Source: Scortum barcoo (taxonomy: Eukaryota > Chordata > Actinopteri > Centrarchiformes > Terapontidae). From it: a stretch of DNA of 64,000 bases. Under the pieces are notes generated by a model. That model worked only from the letters and a program-made list of their open reading frames with translations. It ran no database searches and had not been told where the DNA came from. Location: NCBI GenBank assembly GCA_023238725.1, contig CM041553.1:13885001-13949000 (forward strand), in the 5' to 3' direction. The position numbers and the translations under genes are program-made. This document shows, piece by piece, positions 51,801 through 62,981 of this stretch. The stretch's first letter is position 1, and every line of letters starts with the position of its first letter.

Positions 51801-51955
51801 ATCTGCCGAAGGTTAAATGGCATCAGGTTTACCAGCTGTAAAAGTGCCAAAGACCGGACATCCATGTCTGTCACATTAGAGCAGTGTGCTCTCCTACGCG
51901 ATGAACACCAGCTCAGCAAGGATTTCTTCATTCGTGCTCTGGACTGTATGCGGAG
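51801..51955 (+). CDS. inpp4b: inpp4b exon 16 in window: catalytic CX5R exon
   Basis: A 155-base exon between ttccccccag and cggag|gtaaga. It encodes residues 704-754 and leaves AG for residue 755. It begins ICRRLNGIRFTS and continues with the phosphatase signature CKSAKDRTSM, where Cys716 (codon 51837-51839) is the expected nucleophile and Arg722 (51855-51857) binds the phosphate. The rest is LEQCALLRDEHQLSKDFFIR and ALDCMR. This is the active site of the Mg2+-independent 4-phosphatases, related in mechanism to PTEN-type CX5R enzymes. From here the transcript can join either of two last exons, since both begin in the same phase. Confidence 0.99.
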
Positions 51956-54900
51956 GTAAGACAGTGATAAATAAGAGTGTGGAACTATTGTGGGTGCAAG
52001 TTATTGTTCCAGCCAATCCCAAACATGCAGCATTTAAAATGTCAAAATGCCAAATAGCATAAAGTAGCACTCCTTTTTGAGTAAGTAGATTGAAGATGCT
52101 TTTGTTTCATTTGCTCTGATAAAACCTCAGAGATTAATTTTTCTGCCACCACCTCAGTGCAATGGTATTCAAAACAGTGAAAAACTTTATGAGCAGCTTG
52201 TCTTTCCAGAGACATTGCCTGGGTTCTCTGGATAATCCATGGAGTTCAGTCTGAACAGTTTAACTAGAACTACTTTCTACAAAAGATGTAGTTTCTATGA
52301 AAGCAGCTGATAAATAGTTGTATGGATCCAGAGTAACCAGGAAACACTGACTGAAATTGAAAACAATCTGGGGCTTTGAGGAGGAAAAATTAAATACCAT
52401 TTGCCTCTGTTGTATTGGGCTGTCAACAGAGTTGTCAGAGGAGATATCTCAAAGTCTTAACTAATAAAACCAAAACTGCATGGCTAGATTTTACTAGAGG
52501 CACATGAGAAAAATTTGGTTGAGCTGGTCCTTTAGCCATGAACGCTGGAACTTTAGCAGCATTATTTCACAGTCTGGTCAAAGTCATAACCTGCACCCAC
52601 AGACCATTATGTGAGCAAAAGCCTCTGGTGTCTGTCACATATCAAAAACATTTCGTCCCCACCTTCTCCTCCAAGCTTTTCACAGTTAGATGTGCCAGTA
52701 ATCAGCAACATCATGTGTTCCCTCCACCATCGCCACCCTCCCTCACACATTCAAAGGCAACCATGCATGTTCCATCAGTGCTGCAGGGACACCGCTGCCT
52801 TTAGTGTTTGTGTTTGCCGGCAGGATAAACACCTACATCTGCATCTGTGTAACTTGAGTACTTTTTTTAAGGACGTCGGTGAAGCATGCAGTAATGACCT
52901 GTGTAGGCCAGCTGAGATAAATGGCCACAACTTAAACACTCAGTATATTCTACATCTAATTATGGTCATAAATTAGCGTAAATTAGGCTCTGTAATTGAA
53001 TAAACTAATCTTAAGTCATGCTTCTAGTTACATAATAATCTGTTTCTGTAAAGTAAGGCAACAATTTAATACAATGAATAAATATGAACTGATGTGATGG
53101 ATGGTCCCATCAAGTCAACTTGTCGACTCTACACAAACCTGCAAATATCCAAGAATTACTGTAGATCTGCTTCTTAAAATACAAAGCCATGAAATGTAGT
53201 AACCCCATGAACCCTTTCCCACCTTTCAGGGTGCTAGCATAATGCTGAGCTACACGCAGACACGCAGGTTTGTCATAGGATTGGTCTCCCATCGTTTCTT
53301 TTGACGTGTTTATTTTCAAAAAGAAGGCCTTGTTAATGGACGGCACATTGAGCCACAGAAAGCTAAATAATATTTTCTATCCAGGCTGAACGGTCTAGCA
53401 AAACTGTTAGACAATAAACTCAATAAGTAAGTCTTCACCTCGGTGAATGTTTGATACATAAATAACTATCAGGGAAAAAAATCCTTGTAATTACATAATT
53501 TGCCAAGACAATTAAAGCTAGCAAGAATATAACTAGCCCTGGGTACATGTGTGAACTTTAAGTAGATTGTCATAAGGCTGTTGTTACGCAGAAATGCTGC
53601 TCTGAATTTATGTGTGGTAGACTATTATTAGTACTTCCTGATGTCTTAAAAAATTCTAACATATGCATATCCCACAGGGGGCTGATATAACAGAACAACA
53701 GTAGTTCACTGTCTGACTGCAGGTGCTGCATTCTTTGACTGCCGCCTTCGTGTTCCCCTCCGACACCAGCGCATTCATTCAAAATCACACCTTAAAACGC
53801 TGGAAGCAGCTCTATTTTGCTCTAAATTAAGTGAGGCTGTGGGCGGGATTAAACCTCTGTGCCTAGTAGATTGATTAGTTAGAGGAAGAATTTAACGTTA
53901 ATTTAGTGCTCAACTGCGGGGAGGTGGGAGAGGATAATTGGAGGAAGATAATTAGTGCTAATAAAAGGAGCAGAGGAGATTCTTGACACTTGTTATAAAT
54001 ATGAGTGCTATAGTTTGTTGTATTTCTTTGTCGCGCCAACATTTCTATCTTTTTATGGTCTTTTTTAAGGGGGGGAACTGTGGGAGACCCTTTTACTGGA
54101 ATTAGTCTGGGTTTAATTTATAAGCTGTGGTTGAAAGCTGAATAATAAATGTATGAATTGATAATGCACTACAGCATCGAAGAGTCAGTGAAGTTTACCA
54201 CACAAATATGACACTAGAAAGATTCATTTCTTCAGTTTTAACAGAAGCTGCAGCTTCTGCAGGCATTTAAAGTGACCATGGTGCATTTAAAGGAAGTTCA
54301 GAATTCACATCTCATGTTTGTTGGTTAATTAATTTGTGGTTTGTTGCCTGTCTTGAAAAACAATAAAAAAGGCTTTCATGTTGGCGATAGGACAGGCTGG
54401 ACCGGTTGACACATTAGTTAAACTGTAGCAACGTTTGTTCGCCCGACGGTGATATATATATGTGGTTGTAAGCCAATTACAACAGCGTTTCACTGACTGT
54501 GTTTTAGTGTACATGATTTCATTCACATAATCAGCTGCTCAGTGCACACAACAGCATATAAAGATTTAGTACATACAGTGTCTTGAAGTCAGCCTGTTCT
54601 TTTTGTCATGAGGTGTTTCATGCTCTTTCTATGACTCAACTGAAACCTCCAGGCATGTGCTCGTCTGTCCTTCCTGCTTTCATTATTCTCACGGCCTAAA
54701 TATCCTAATAATGGTTGTGGCTTTTTCACATAGACTCTGATCTCTGAGATCAACAAGGAGGCAGTTTTGCTCCTTCATATTGATGTTTTTGGGGCATAGC
54801 CAAGTCCTTCATAAACAAATTGTGAATGAAGTGAAACACCATGCACAGAAATCAAAACTGTGAAGCAAACTTAAAAACAAGTGTTGCCTTCCACAAAAAA

Positions 54901-55283
54901 AACAGTCAAACCACTGTTGTAAACACGATTCTTTCACTCTTGACTTTAGTGAGTGTATCAGCTAGATCAGATGTTCCTAATTAAACTTTAATTGTTTACC
55001 TTCCATCAAGCTGCATGCCTCCTCCCTCCATGCTCTGCTCATCTCAGCTTTTCATGAGTCTGTTCCTCCCATTTCTGCTCCGTGCTCATCTGTGGCTTTT
55101 ATAGAGAAGTCTGCACTAATGGCTCTGCGTTTAAGTGGGCCTTTTTGTATCAGCCTGCACGGGCTCTCAAGTGACCAATCTGTGTGAGAAGTCCCACTTA
55201 GACGCCATCTTGACTGTACTAATACCACGGTGTTTTGATCTATCTCTGTTGGTTCTGTCTCACTCCGACGGGCGCCCCTGCAG
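51956..55283 (+). other. inpp4b intron (3.3 kb) before the hydrophobic last exon
   Basis: A stretch at about 52110-52420 has the feel of a diverged repeat, but I cannot name it. The remainder is unique AT-rich sequence. No additional exon was found. Confidence 0.6.
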
Positions 55284-55458
55284 TCGGCTGACCCAGGGAG
55301 ACATTGGGCAGTGGGAGGACCCCGAGGCTGGCGCTGTGACAGAGAACAAACCAGCTTCACGACACTTTTACCCCATTGCCCTGCTGCTCGTTAGCTCCCA
55401 CTTACTGGTTGTGTGGCTCATTTTAAGTCTTGTTTTTCTGCTTGCAAAATATCAATAA
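55284..55458 (+). CDS. inpp4b: inpp4b alternative last exon encoding a hydrophobic C-terminus
   Basis: The acceptor cgcccctgcag leads into an exon that completes codon 755 as Ser and adds 57 residues. These comprise a polar stretch (RLTQGDIGQWEDPEAG, then TENKPASRHF), then a membrane-span-like run of about 23 residues (starting YPIALLLVSS and going on through HLLVVWLILSLVFLL), then AKYQ and TAA. A conserved alternative splice giving a hydrophobic, membrane-anchored C-terminus is known for INPP4A and INPP4B, and the mammalian INPP4B form has been placed on the Golgi. It lacks the conserved hydrophilic tail. Product here: 812 visible residues. That this exon is used is inferred from phase and composition. 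Confidence 0.85.
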
Positions 55459-55459
55459 A
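55454..55459 (+). other. polyadenylation signal overlapping the stop codon
   Basis: AATAAA spans the TAA stop (55456-55458) of the hydrophobic last exon. If used, it would give a 3' UTR of only about 10-30 bases. Other AATAAA motifs lie in the (TAA)n patch near 55960-55980. Confidence 0.5.
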
Positions 55460-55946
55460 TTGCTGACAATGCCATCTCTTACTCACTCTTTTTTTCTGTG
55501 TTTGCTGGTTATTCTTTTGAGTGGTGGTGTGGTTTGATTGACTTTCTCATATATGCGTAATTAATGCGAGTTGTTCAATATCGACCTGAAGCAATATGGT
55601 GTTAATCCCCGGGCAATAGCAGAGGATTGTGGGAAATTGATTTCAACCTCATGGTATTAAGTTAAATAACAGGCAATTAAACGTTTACTCTTTACTGATT
55701 TACTAGGAATCTTTTCTGACAAAGTCTTCGTTAGTCTATTGTATCCAGCTTTTCTTAAGACTAATGTTACATTCACATAAACTGCGTACCAAATGCACAC
55801 TATACATAAAGTCAGTTTTAACTCCTTACCTTTAAAAGATAAGCCTGGCATTAGTGTATTTTCTTTTATTATTTTCTAACTGTCAACAACAACATTGTGT
55901 TACTCTTTCTATCAATACTGTCTGTGCCACCCAGATACATCCTCAT

Positions 55947-55967
55947 ATAATAATAATAATAATAAAT
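55947..55967. repeat. (TAA)n microsatellite
   Basis: Six to seven TAA units. AATAAA motifs arise within and just after it. Confidence 0.9.
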
Positions 55968-57837
55968 CCTAATAATAAATGTTTTTAAAAAACAGAAGCA
56001 GGAACAAATAGTGTACTTGTTGGGGACTATTTTCAGCTGTGGACTAACACATTTGGTGCACTGATATGAGTATTTAGCAGCAGACCTATGTGGGAGCAAC
56101 CCAGAATAAACTATGTTCACCGTAATAAAGGAAAACCTCACCCAGTGCCAAAGTGTGGCTCAGCAATGTGTTATTAATAGACCACATTTCTACGGCACAG
56201 AGGAATAAGCAGTACTCAATTCACTGCTACAGTACTTGTTTGCAGATCAGTTTAGTGTTGAAATAGCTGATGTGGTACCATACATTTTGAGTTCAGAAGC
56301 AGAACAGAAGCTTTTTTAAGTGTTTTAAGAGGACTATATTGCTCAAGAAGCAGCAGCACAAAACACACACACAGTATACCTGTTCACATCTGCATTAGGC
56401 ATATTGCACCGCGTTACAGCTAATGTATTGTAAGCTCAGGAATTAAATACCTTTAGACCTTCTCTGCTTTTCAGTCTTTCCAACATACTGTACTGGTGTT
56501 TCAGGGCAGACACACTCACATTATTTATGTGCATTTGTTTACAATGTGCTCTGTGTACCACATGCCTACAGTGGCCGAGATAACGCAACACTTTGCAGTC
56601 TAAGAAAAAACAAGCAACTGGGGAAACCAGATTCACCCATCTGACAACACATAAACGGCCTGCTGTACAGAAATGCACTGCAAATACAAAAAAAGAATAA
56701 TACAGACATCCTGCACAGTGCATCAGACTGTTGCTCCCTCTCTCTGCCACAGTACACATCTCTTTAACTCCTGCAGCTACATATTGAGAATCCTGCTTTA
56801 TACTCAAGTAATCTGCTTTTGGAGGAAAACATTGTTAAGAAGAACCCCACGTAGCTTCTTCTCTGACCCTGTAAACAAAGTAAAGACTCACTCGGATGTT
56901 GACCATGGAACAGAGGAAAGTAAATATTTTACTCCTTTTACTTTTGACCCCTCAGTCAACAGACTATGACCTGTCTGTACCAAAAATCAAATCCCATCAA
57001 AAAAAACTTTAAAAAAATGTTAAATATGTTCCCTTTTGTAAAGCAGAAGGTTTCCATTTCACTCAGAGGTTCTGACATCTCCAACTTGTAAGATTTCAAC
57101 TCCCCAACCCAAAATATTTTGACAATCACAACCGCAACCGCTCGGCTCTGCAAGCGTAGAAAATTTATATTTAATTCAATAACAGCGTTTCAAAACAAAC
57201 TTCCTTGTGCAGAACTCTTGGAAGCAAACAGAAATCTGTTTTGTCCTGATCAAGCCCCAACCTGGCAAAAATCTCAGTCCATCAGACTTTTATGGTATGC
57301 GAGAATAAAGATGGCAGAACCATCTGAATTCTGTCAAAGTTTATACAAAAGTTTGTACAGTGCTTACACTGTGCTCTTTTATAGGACGTTTCAATGCTTT
57401 AAGGCACTGTAATCCAATATACATCAGTGTGCCCCTACAGCAAAAACTACACCTGTGAAGCTTGAAATGGTATTTGTTGAGACTTTGTCACAGATGAGTT
57501 GAAGTGTTTTGTAAGTTAGAGTGATGGTGGAGGTGTTGTACTGGATTTCAAAGGTATTAGGACATTTTTTTTTCACATAAATATGAAAGTTATTATTAAA
57601 GTCAAACAGACACACAATTGTCATAAGGCATATTTATAGCACTTTAAATTCTAGAGGGCGATGCTCGTCACTCACCTGTCGTGTGAATCTAACCTTCTGA
57701 CCCTACCTGATACTGTCAATACCTGATTTTGTTTTTTTCTGTTTTTGATTGACATTGAAGGTTGGCCCTGTGATTTTACAATACCTAACTGATCTCATTT
57801 AAAATGGACAGAAGAAAGGATATCTTTATTTATAAAA

Positions 57838-58159
57838 TGCTCTTTCAAGTCAAGTCCACTTTTATTTATGTAGCTCAGTATCACAAATCACAGTTTGCCT
57901 TGTGGGGAAGAGCAACTGTGGAGGTATCCCTGACACAGGACAGGCATGCAACAGATGTTGAGTTTACAGAGTACTATAAACAATGTATTGATCCGGGAGG
58001 AGATGAAGCAGCCCCCTCATCTCCACCATGGAGACCTGGAAAAAGAACAGACCACACAAATACAGACAAACAGAGACATGACAGACAACATACAAACCAA
58101 AAAGAGAGGAGCAGAGGCTGAAAGTCCTGGGGACGATGATTCACATCTGTATGAGGCAC

Positions 58160-58175
<16 letters not shown>
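57838..58175 (+). repeat. teleost interspersed repeat with GA-rich 3' part
   Basis: Starts near AAGTCCACTTTTATTTATGT, followed by AGCTCAGTATCACAAATCAC. It runs through GGAAGAGCAACTGTGGAGG and ATGCAACAGATGTTGAG to a GGCACAGAGAGAGAGAGAG tail. The order matches a common teleost repeat; the family name is not assigned. Confidence 0.55.
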
Positions 58176-58191
<16 letters not shown>

Positions 58192-59631
58192 TGCTGGTTT
58201 ATGGAAAACGAGAACAAAAACAGAAGAGGGCTAGAAAAGTGCAATGATCAACAAAAAGTGTTTTCCTCTCACACAGTCCTCTGAAGCATCAAAGACAAAG
58301 AAAAACAGGCAGTGTTTCACTGGAACGTGTTACAATACAATACCACCAAAACATCTTTGTTTTGGCTAATAGTGATGGAACAACATATTCTTTGTGTAGT
58401 ATCAGATAAGTAGATAAGGCAATGAAGTATCTGATGTCCCACAGACTCATAGAATATGGTAGGGTTTTAGACTATAGCAGGATGTTCATGTTGGGGCTCC
58501 TGGCTGCCTATAGGGTGAGGTAAGGGTCCCTTAACTTGGTAACAGATGTGGGGGTGGGGGTCAAAAGGTGAGAAAAACAACTTCACTATATAATCTCCCA
58601 GAAAACATATAGGAAGAGAGGGGATTCATATTTGGCAGGGAACCTCTCACAGGCAATGCGCAATGCTTGTATAGATGCTGTGTCTTCTTGCAATAAACTT
58701 TATATGTAAGTAATACAGCGTCGGCGGAGTCTTCTTCTTCATCTTCACATCAACAGACCTCAAGAGAACCATCAGCAAATTCAGAGGAGACTGGTGTGTG
58801 AATGCTAGATGTTGAAAAGCAAAAGAAGCAGCTGAATGAGTGTGAAGTGGGAGAGGATCTAATTAACTCATCTCAACCAACTATGTGGTCCCGCCTGCAA
58901 TTGGTGGTTGTTTTAGTGATAGCAACTGCTGATTGACTCCGGGGTCAGACAGTTTTTTTACCAGAGATTAAGCTGCGAAGCACAGCTCAAACTGTAGCTT
59001 AGTACTCAAGGAGCAAAACAGAAAAAGTCCCTTTTCCAGTCGGGGAGTTGGTTGTCACTCCTGTCGATTTGGTGCAAAAAGTGTCTGTTTGTTTACATTG
59101 TTTGAAAAAGGACCAAATTTCCTACGTTCTGATAAAACAATTATCTGTGAACAATGAAAACTGCGGAGGTGAGAGGAAGATGAAGATTAGTTTAAAGACA
59201 GTTTAAAGAGGTACTGCACATTTAAACAGTTTTTTGAGCTGTCAACTAAATTATATGACTGTGCTTCGATGAAGTGCTGCTGTTAATATTGACATTTCTT
59301 ACCGAATATATAAAAACCTGTGAGCTGCTTTATTATGTGCCATGTTTATACTCCAGCAGCAAGGCAGCCATGAAATGGTACATGCTGTGTTAAATCTACT
59401 TACTTACTTTTAGGATGTTAAACGGGCAGTCATTATTCATTGAGAACACAAATTAGCATCTCAGGAAGTTATCTTCTTTAGAGTCAAAATTCAAATGTAT
59501 TTTACCTCTTTTAAAATTGTCTGTCTTTCATTTTCAAACATAATTTTGAAATCTCATTCGTGTTTTTACTTTTTTTGTTTTCCTTTCTTTTCCTTCCTCA
59601 TTCCTCGTCACTCTCTTCATTTGATCACCAG

Positions 59632-59764
59632 AGAAGGATGTCGGATTGAGAACGTTCAAAAGAATATTAGATGCAGGAAATATGCCTTCAACATGTTGCA
59701 GCTGATGGCTTTTCCCAAGTGCTACCGACCACCAGAGGGGACTTACGGCAAAGTTGACTCTTGA
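59632..59764 (+). CDS. inpp4b: inpp4b last exon (hydrophilic C-terminus) with stop codon
   Basis: The acceptor ttgatcaccag leads into an exon that completes codon 755 as Arg and adds 43 residues and TGA. It contains EGCRIENVQKNIRCRKYAFN, MLQLMAFPKCYRPPEG and ends TYGKVDS. The final block, RKYAFN.LQL.AFPK.YRPPEGTYGK, is shared almost exactly by INPP4A and INPP4B and packs against the catalytic domain. This is the standard (alpha) form, with 798 residues encoded in the window. Confidence 0.98.
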
Positions 59765-60840
59765 GGACCTAAGCCATGTAATGTAAACCCAATAATTGTG
59801 TAACCAAGTAGAAACAGTAGTGGAAATGTAAAATGTTTTATTGTTTGTAACCAAAAGAAAACTTGCTCTATGTTATACTATACTGTTTATTGAGAATTTG
59901 GTTGCACTGTTGTGGTAACTGAAACCCAAGCTGGATTTGCCAAACATTTTACTTTAAAAAATGAATGCACTTTCTATTTTTGCCCTGTTTAATGGCCTAA
60001 GCAGTGATAAACAGTACGACCATTGTTTGTAGATAATTGAGTGTGGCTGTAAGGTATGTTAATTACCTTTTTTTATAATCAATTCAATCTGCATTTGTGT
60101 GCAAGAAAAGTCCCCTGCTGCAGAAATGACATTTCAAACCAGATTTGTGTTTTTATGAATAACTGGTCTTAACTCCACTCAATGAACTTCAATGCCACAT
60201 TGATTGTTTTGGATTGATACAGCTCTCCACCAGTGTTAGTATTAGTGGCTGCAGCATTAGTATTATACTATTATTTTATCATTCCATGTTTGGATGTACT
60301 GAGCTTTACAGGATGAAAGAGCAAGATTCAAAACTGAAAGGGTGCCGTTCTCCACAGGAGTTCACGTTTCTGCAGTTCTTAAGAAATAGATCTGTACATT
60401 TTTATGCCGTCACATATTTAGGCCCAAACTTTACCTATATTTTTGGAGATGTATTTGTATTATTTTGGAACCAACTTTCCTGTATTTTTCAGTATTTCAA
60501 AGCACATTTTGAATTCTGTTACCGTCTTGTAACTCATCCCATTATTTCAATGGTTGTGCTTGAGCTTTTTCCATAATGTTTTTATAACTCAAGGTACAGG
60601 CCAGTGACCCCACATGAAGTACAGGTGAAATCTGGAGTAGGATTAGGATATTGGACCATAATTTCTGAAAGCTGTATATCAAATTCCATTATTTATTTTT
60701 GTATTCTAAAATGATTTTTTTTTTATTGTAAGGGTTGATACCTTGGACTTACATGCATGTTTAATATGTATTTGTTGTGTTACACATTTGATATTTACCA
60801 ATGTCAATTTGAAATTGAATAAAAGAATGATTTGATGTGG
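59765..60840 (+). other. inpp4b: inpp4b 3' UTR of the hydrophilic form
   Basis: AT-rich, non-repetitive sequence of about 1.07 kb after the TGA, ending shortly after AATAAA at 60818-60823 and followed by a GT-rich patch. A 120-codon open frame inside it (60214-60576) has no family match. Confidence 0.65.
60818..60823 (+). other. probable inpp4b polyadenylation signal
   Basis: Canonical AATAAA about 1.05 kb after the stop, with T/G-rich sequence 15-35 bases downstream (GATTTGATGTGG, then ATTTGTC). Confidence 0.6.
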
Positions 60841-62665
60841 ATATTTGTCATTTTATAATGATGTCTATGTAATGTTTTGCTTAGGGTTTACACTCATTAA
60901 ACATTAAAGCAGAAGTAGGGCACTTCTCAAAAACCTACTTTTAAATGGTGTTTTCTAAATCTGTCACTATGTCCTGACAGTATTTCATGAGACATATGAT
61001 GTGTTATTTAAAAAATATTTGATTCCTCTGGCTCCACCTGCTGCCTCTAAGGCCATTTGACAAGAATCCACGACACCCGTAATTAAAACAACCAATCAGA
61101 GCAGAAGTATCTGATGGACCTTCAATTGACGCTCCTGTACAGGCTCCACTCCACTGCACATGTGCAAACTTGGAGAAGAAACAGCCAATCAATGAAAAAC
61201 AACAGATTACATGAAAGACATGTAAACAGAGGAAGAGCAATGAAAACAACAATTACATTTACAATTATGTATACAGAATTTAAAAATTCCAAACATTATA
61301 TCAAACTGTATACTACTCCAAAAATCCACGTTGTCAATATCAAATACTAGAGTCTTAAAGGGTGACTCTGCTATGTGCTTTGATATACACTAAACATACT
61401 CCGGCCAAGGAGAGTTGGATTATCCTGCAGGAATGTTTGTTAAGTTTCTATGATTGATTGTCATTCTCTTAGTCAAGGATCTGTGCTTTTGTTAAAGGTT
61501 ATAACAGTTAACACACTGGGCATGGTCATCAGACTGTTTTGTTTTTCCTTTTTTTATGTTAGAAATATGCCTGTGGTTTTTCTTGAAACAAGGCATTGGG
61601 TTTCATGTCTGGATCTCTGGATTGAGAACTGCTTTGCTGGACTCCATAAAAGCAAACAACAAAGAGGAAATCTGCCATCAGCCAAAAATGGATGTAATCA
61701 ACAAACTATTTGAATTATTTATTAATGGGTTTTGTGGGGTAAGGGAATGCACTCAGCATGTTTCTTGGACTGGAAGGATGCACACTAAGTGTTTTGGTGA
61801 GCATTCAGACCAACTTTAGTCCATCAATGCAGTAAGGGTGCGCCTGGCAAGAAAAGTCTTAAATGCCACATCATCCGCCATTTGCTGCATTGGCCAATGA
61901 AAACATCCAAGCACATTTTCCTGGTAGAGGACTTTGTAACATGAACATTATATTTCTGCAGTTCACCTCATGACTGCTGTGGCAACAGTGATGACTTTCT
62001 GGAGTTGTAAAATCCTGAGTGCTTTGGCGCTGGACGAGTCTCCAAACTCTCAGATCGGTTACCCAAAATGGGCCTCTTTGGATCGTATTTCATGTCTCCA
62101 GTACGTGAAGCAACACGCCCATACATCGCTGGCATCATTTCGACGCAGGGCTTTTTTCAGTCTAAATGCACACTTAGTTAATGGTAACATAACTCCAAAG
62201 AGCACCCTTTAAGAACATTTGAGCGGTATGATAAGATAGCAGAAAAAGAAAAGAAATAAAATTAAATATACTGGATACTGGATAATAAAGATACTGGAGT
62301 TCATTAGGCATACACTGTAAAATAGCTATTACATTCAGTAGTGTTTAGCAGTGAGCTTAATAATATACATTCTGTATATACAATACATGTTGCTGTTGTA
62401 TGCTACTTCCTGACACATCTTTGAAAACTGTACACTGAAAGTCAGATTGTGACACACAGTGACTTAGAGGCTTAATCTGTACTATACATTTAAACTGTTA
62501 AACATCAAATTTAACATGGTCTGTCTATATTATAAAATACAGGACTGTGTGGTTTGTCACAGGTCGACAGAGTTACAATATGATATTTACAAAATTGAAA
62601 CAGATCAACAATTCTTTACAAATATATACAAATACACATTTGTAGCTTACAGTATTTACATCACA
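60841..62665. other. inpp4b-il15 intergenic region and il15 3' UTR
   Basis: The two genes converge here. A family B repeat occupies about 60895-61260. On the - strand the first AATAAA after the il15 stop that I can see is at 61718-61723, which would give an il15 3' UTR of about 0.95 kb. No further gene was seen. Confidence 0.5.
60895..61260 (+). repeat. teleost interspersed repeat, family B copy 2
   Basis: Contains AAGCAGAAGTAGGGCACTT, CAACCAATCAGAGCAGAAG and TATCTGATGGACCTTC, then GCTCCTGTACAGG. The matching motifs occur as reverse complements at about 26510-26965. Confidence 0.65.
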
Positions 62666-62779
62666 TTACATCTTATTATAGTGTCTGGCCGTAGTTATTT
62701 CTTGCAAAAGGTTATTTAGTCTGTCCAGGAATATTGTAATATTTTTAAGGGAGTATGCTTCACATGGTGGGCAGCCAAC
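62666..62779 (-). CDS. il15: interleukin-15, last coding exon
   Basis: On the - strand, a T-rich tract ending ttgaattttag opens an exon that starts on a whole codon and encodes 37 residues and TAA. It contains VGCPPCEAYSLKNITIFLDR and LNNLLQEIT. In human IL-15 the corresponding exon carries CKECEELEEKNIKEFLQSF and then VHIVQMF. Both CXXC cysteines, the KNI.(I/E)FL core of helix D and the glutamine equivalent to human Gln108 (common gamma-chain contact) line up. NIT is a potential N-glycosylation site. The product is a secreted four-helix cytokine. The 3' neighbour in opposite orientation is inpp4b, as in mammals, which favours il15 over the fish paralogue il15l. Confidence 0.85.
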   Translation of the reverse strand, partial: VGCPPCEAYSLKNITIFLDRLNNLLQEITTARHYNKM

Positions 62780-62981
62780 CTAAAATTCAAAAGAGACACA
62801 ATAAAATATAAGTTATATAAAAAATGAAAGTTCTTTTTTTCTTTGCATACACTTAAACACATGCTATTGATTTTGCACCAGCTTCATCTGTGGCTATGCA
62901 AGAATGACAGGTAGACAGAAAAGAAAGCATTTTTCTTAAAAGTAAAGAAACTCCAAGAATAATTTTGCAAACAGGACTTAC
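62780..62981 (-). other. il15 intron (202 bases)
   Basis: On the - strand it begins gtaagt after TTT and ends in a long T-rich tract and AG. It is a phase 0 intron, as is usual for genes of the IL-2/IL-15 group. Confidence 0.8.

Larger units (their letters stand above)
55460..59631 (+). other. region between the two alternative inpp4b last exons (4.2 kb)
   Basis: Would be 3' UTR/flank for the hydrophobic form and intron for the hydrophilic form. It holds (TAA)n at 55947-55967, a repeat at about 57838-58175 and a possible LTR remnant at about 58330-58757. The open frames at about 56436-57412 have no recognisable product. Confidence 0.6.
852..60840 (+). other. inpp4b: inpp4b gene locus, 3' part (16 internal exons and two alternative last exons)
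   Basis: Locus-level entry. The spliced exons give one continuous reading frame whose product is the type II inositol polyphosphate-4-phosphatase. This Mg2+-independent enzyme converts PtdIns(3,4)P2 to PtdIns(3)P and limits Akt activation. Seen: every intron begins GT and ends AG, all phases match, there are no internal stops, and the CX5R active site is intact. The human protein is 924 residues and 798 are encoded here, so roughly the first 130 residues (C2 domain) lie upstream of the window. Several stretches match INPP4B better than INPP4A, recalled from memory rather than searched. Teleosts can keep two inpp4b copies; I cannot tell which this is. Residue numbers in the exon entries count from the first full codon in the window. 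Confidence 0.95.

Noticed and set aside
56436..57412. Several open frames of 97-123 codons between the alternative last exons
   Set aside because: No similarity and no exon structure; interpreted as chance frames.
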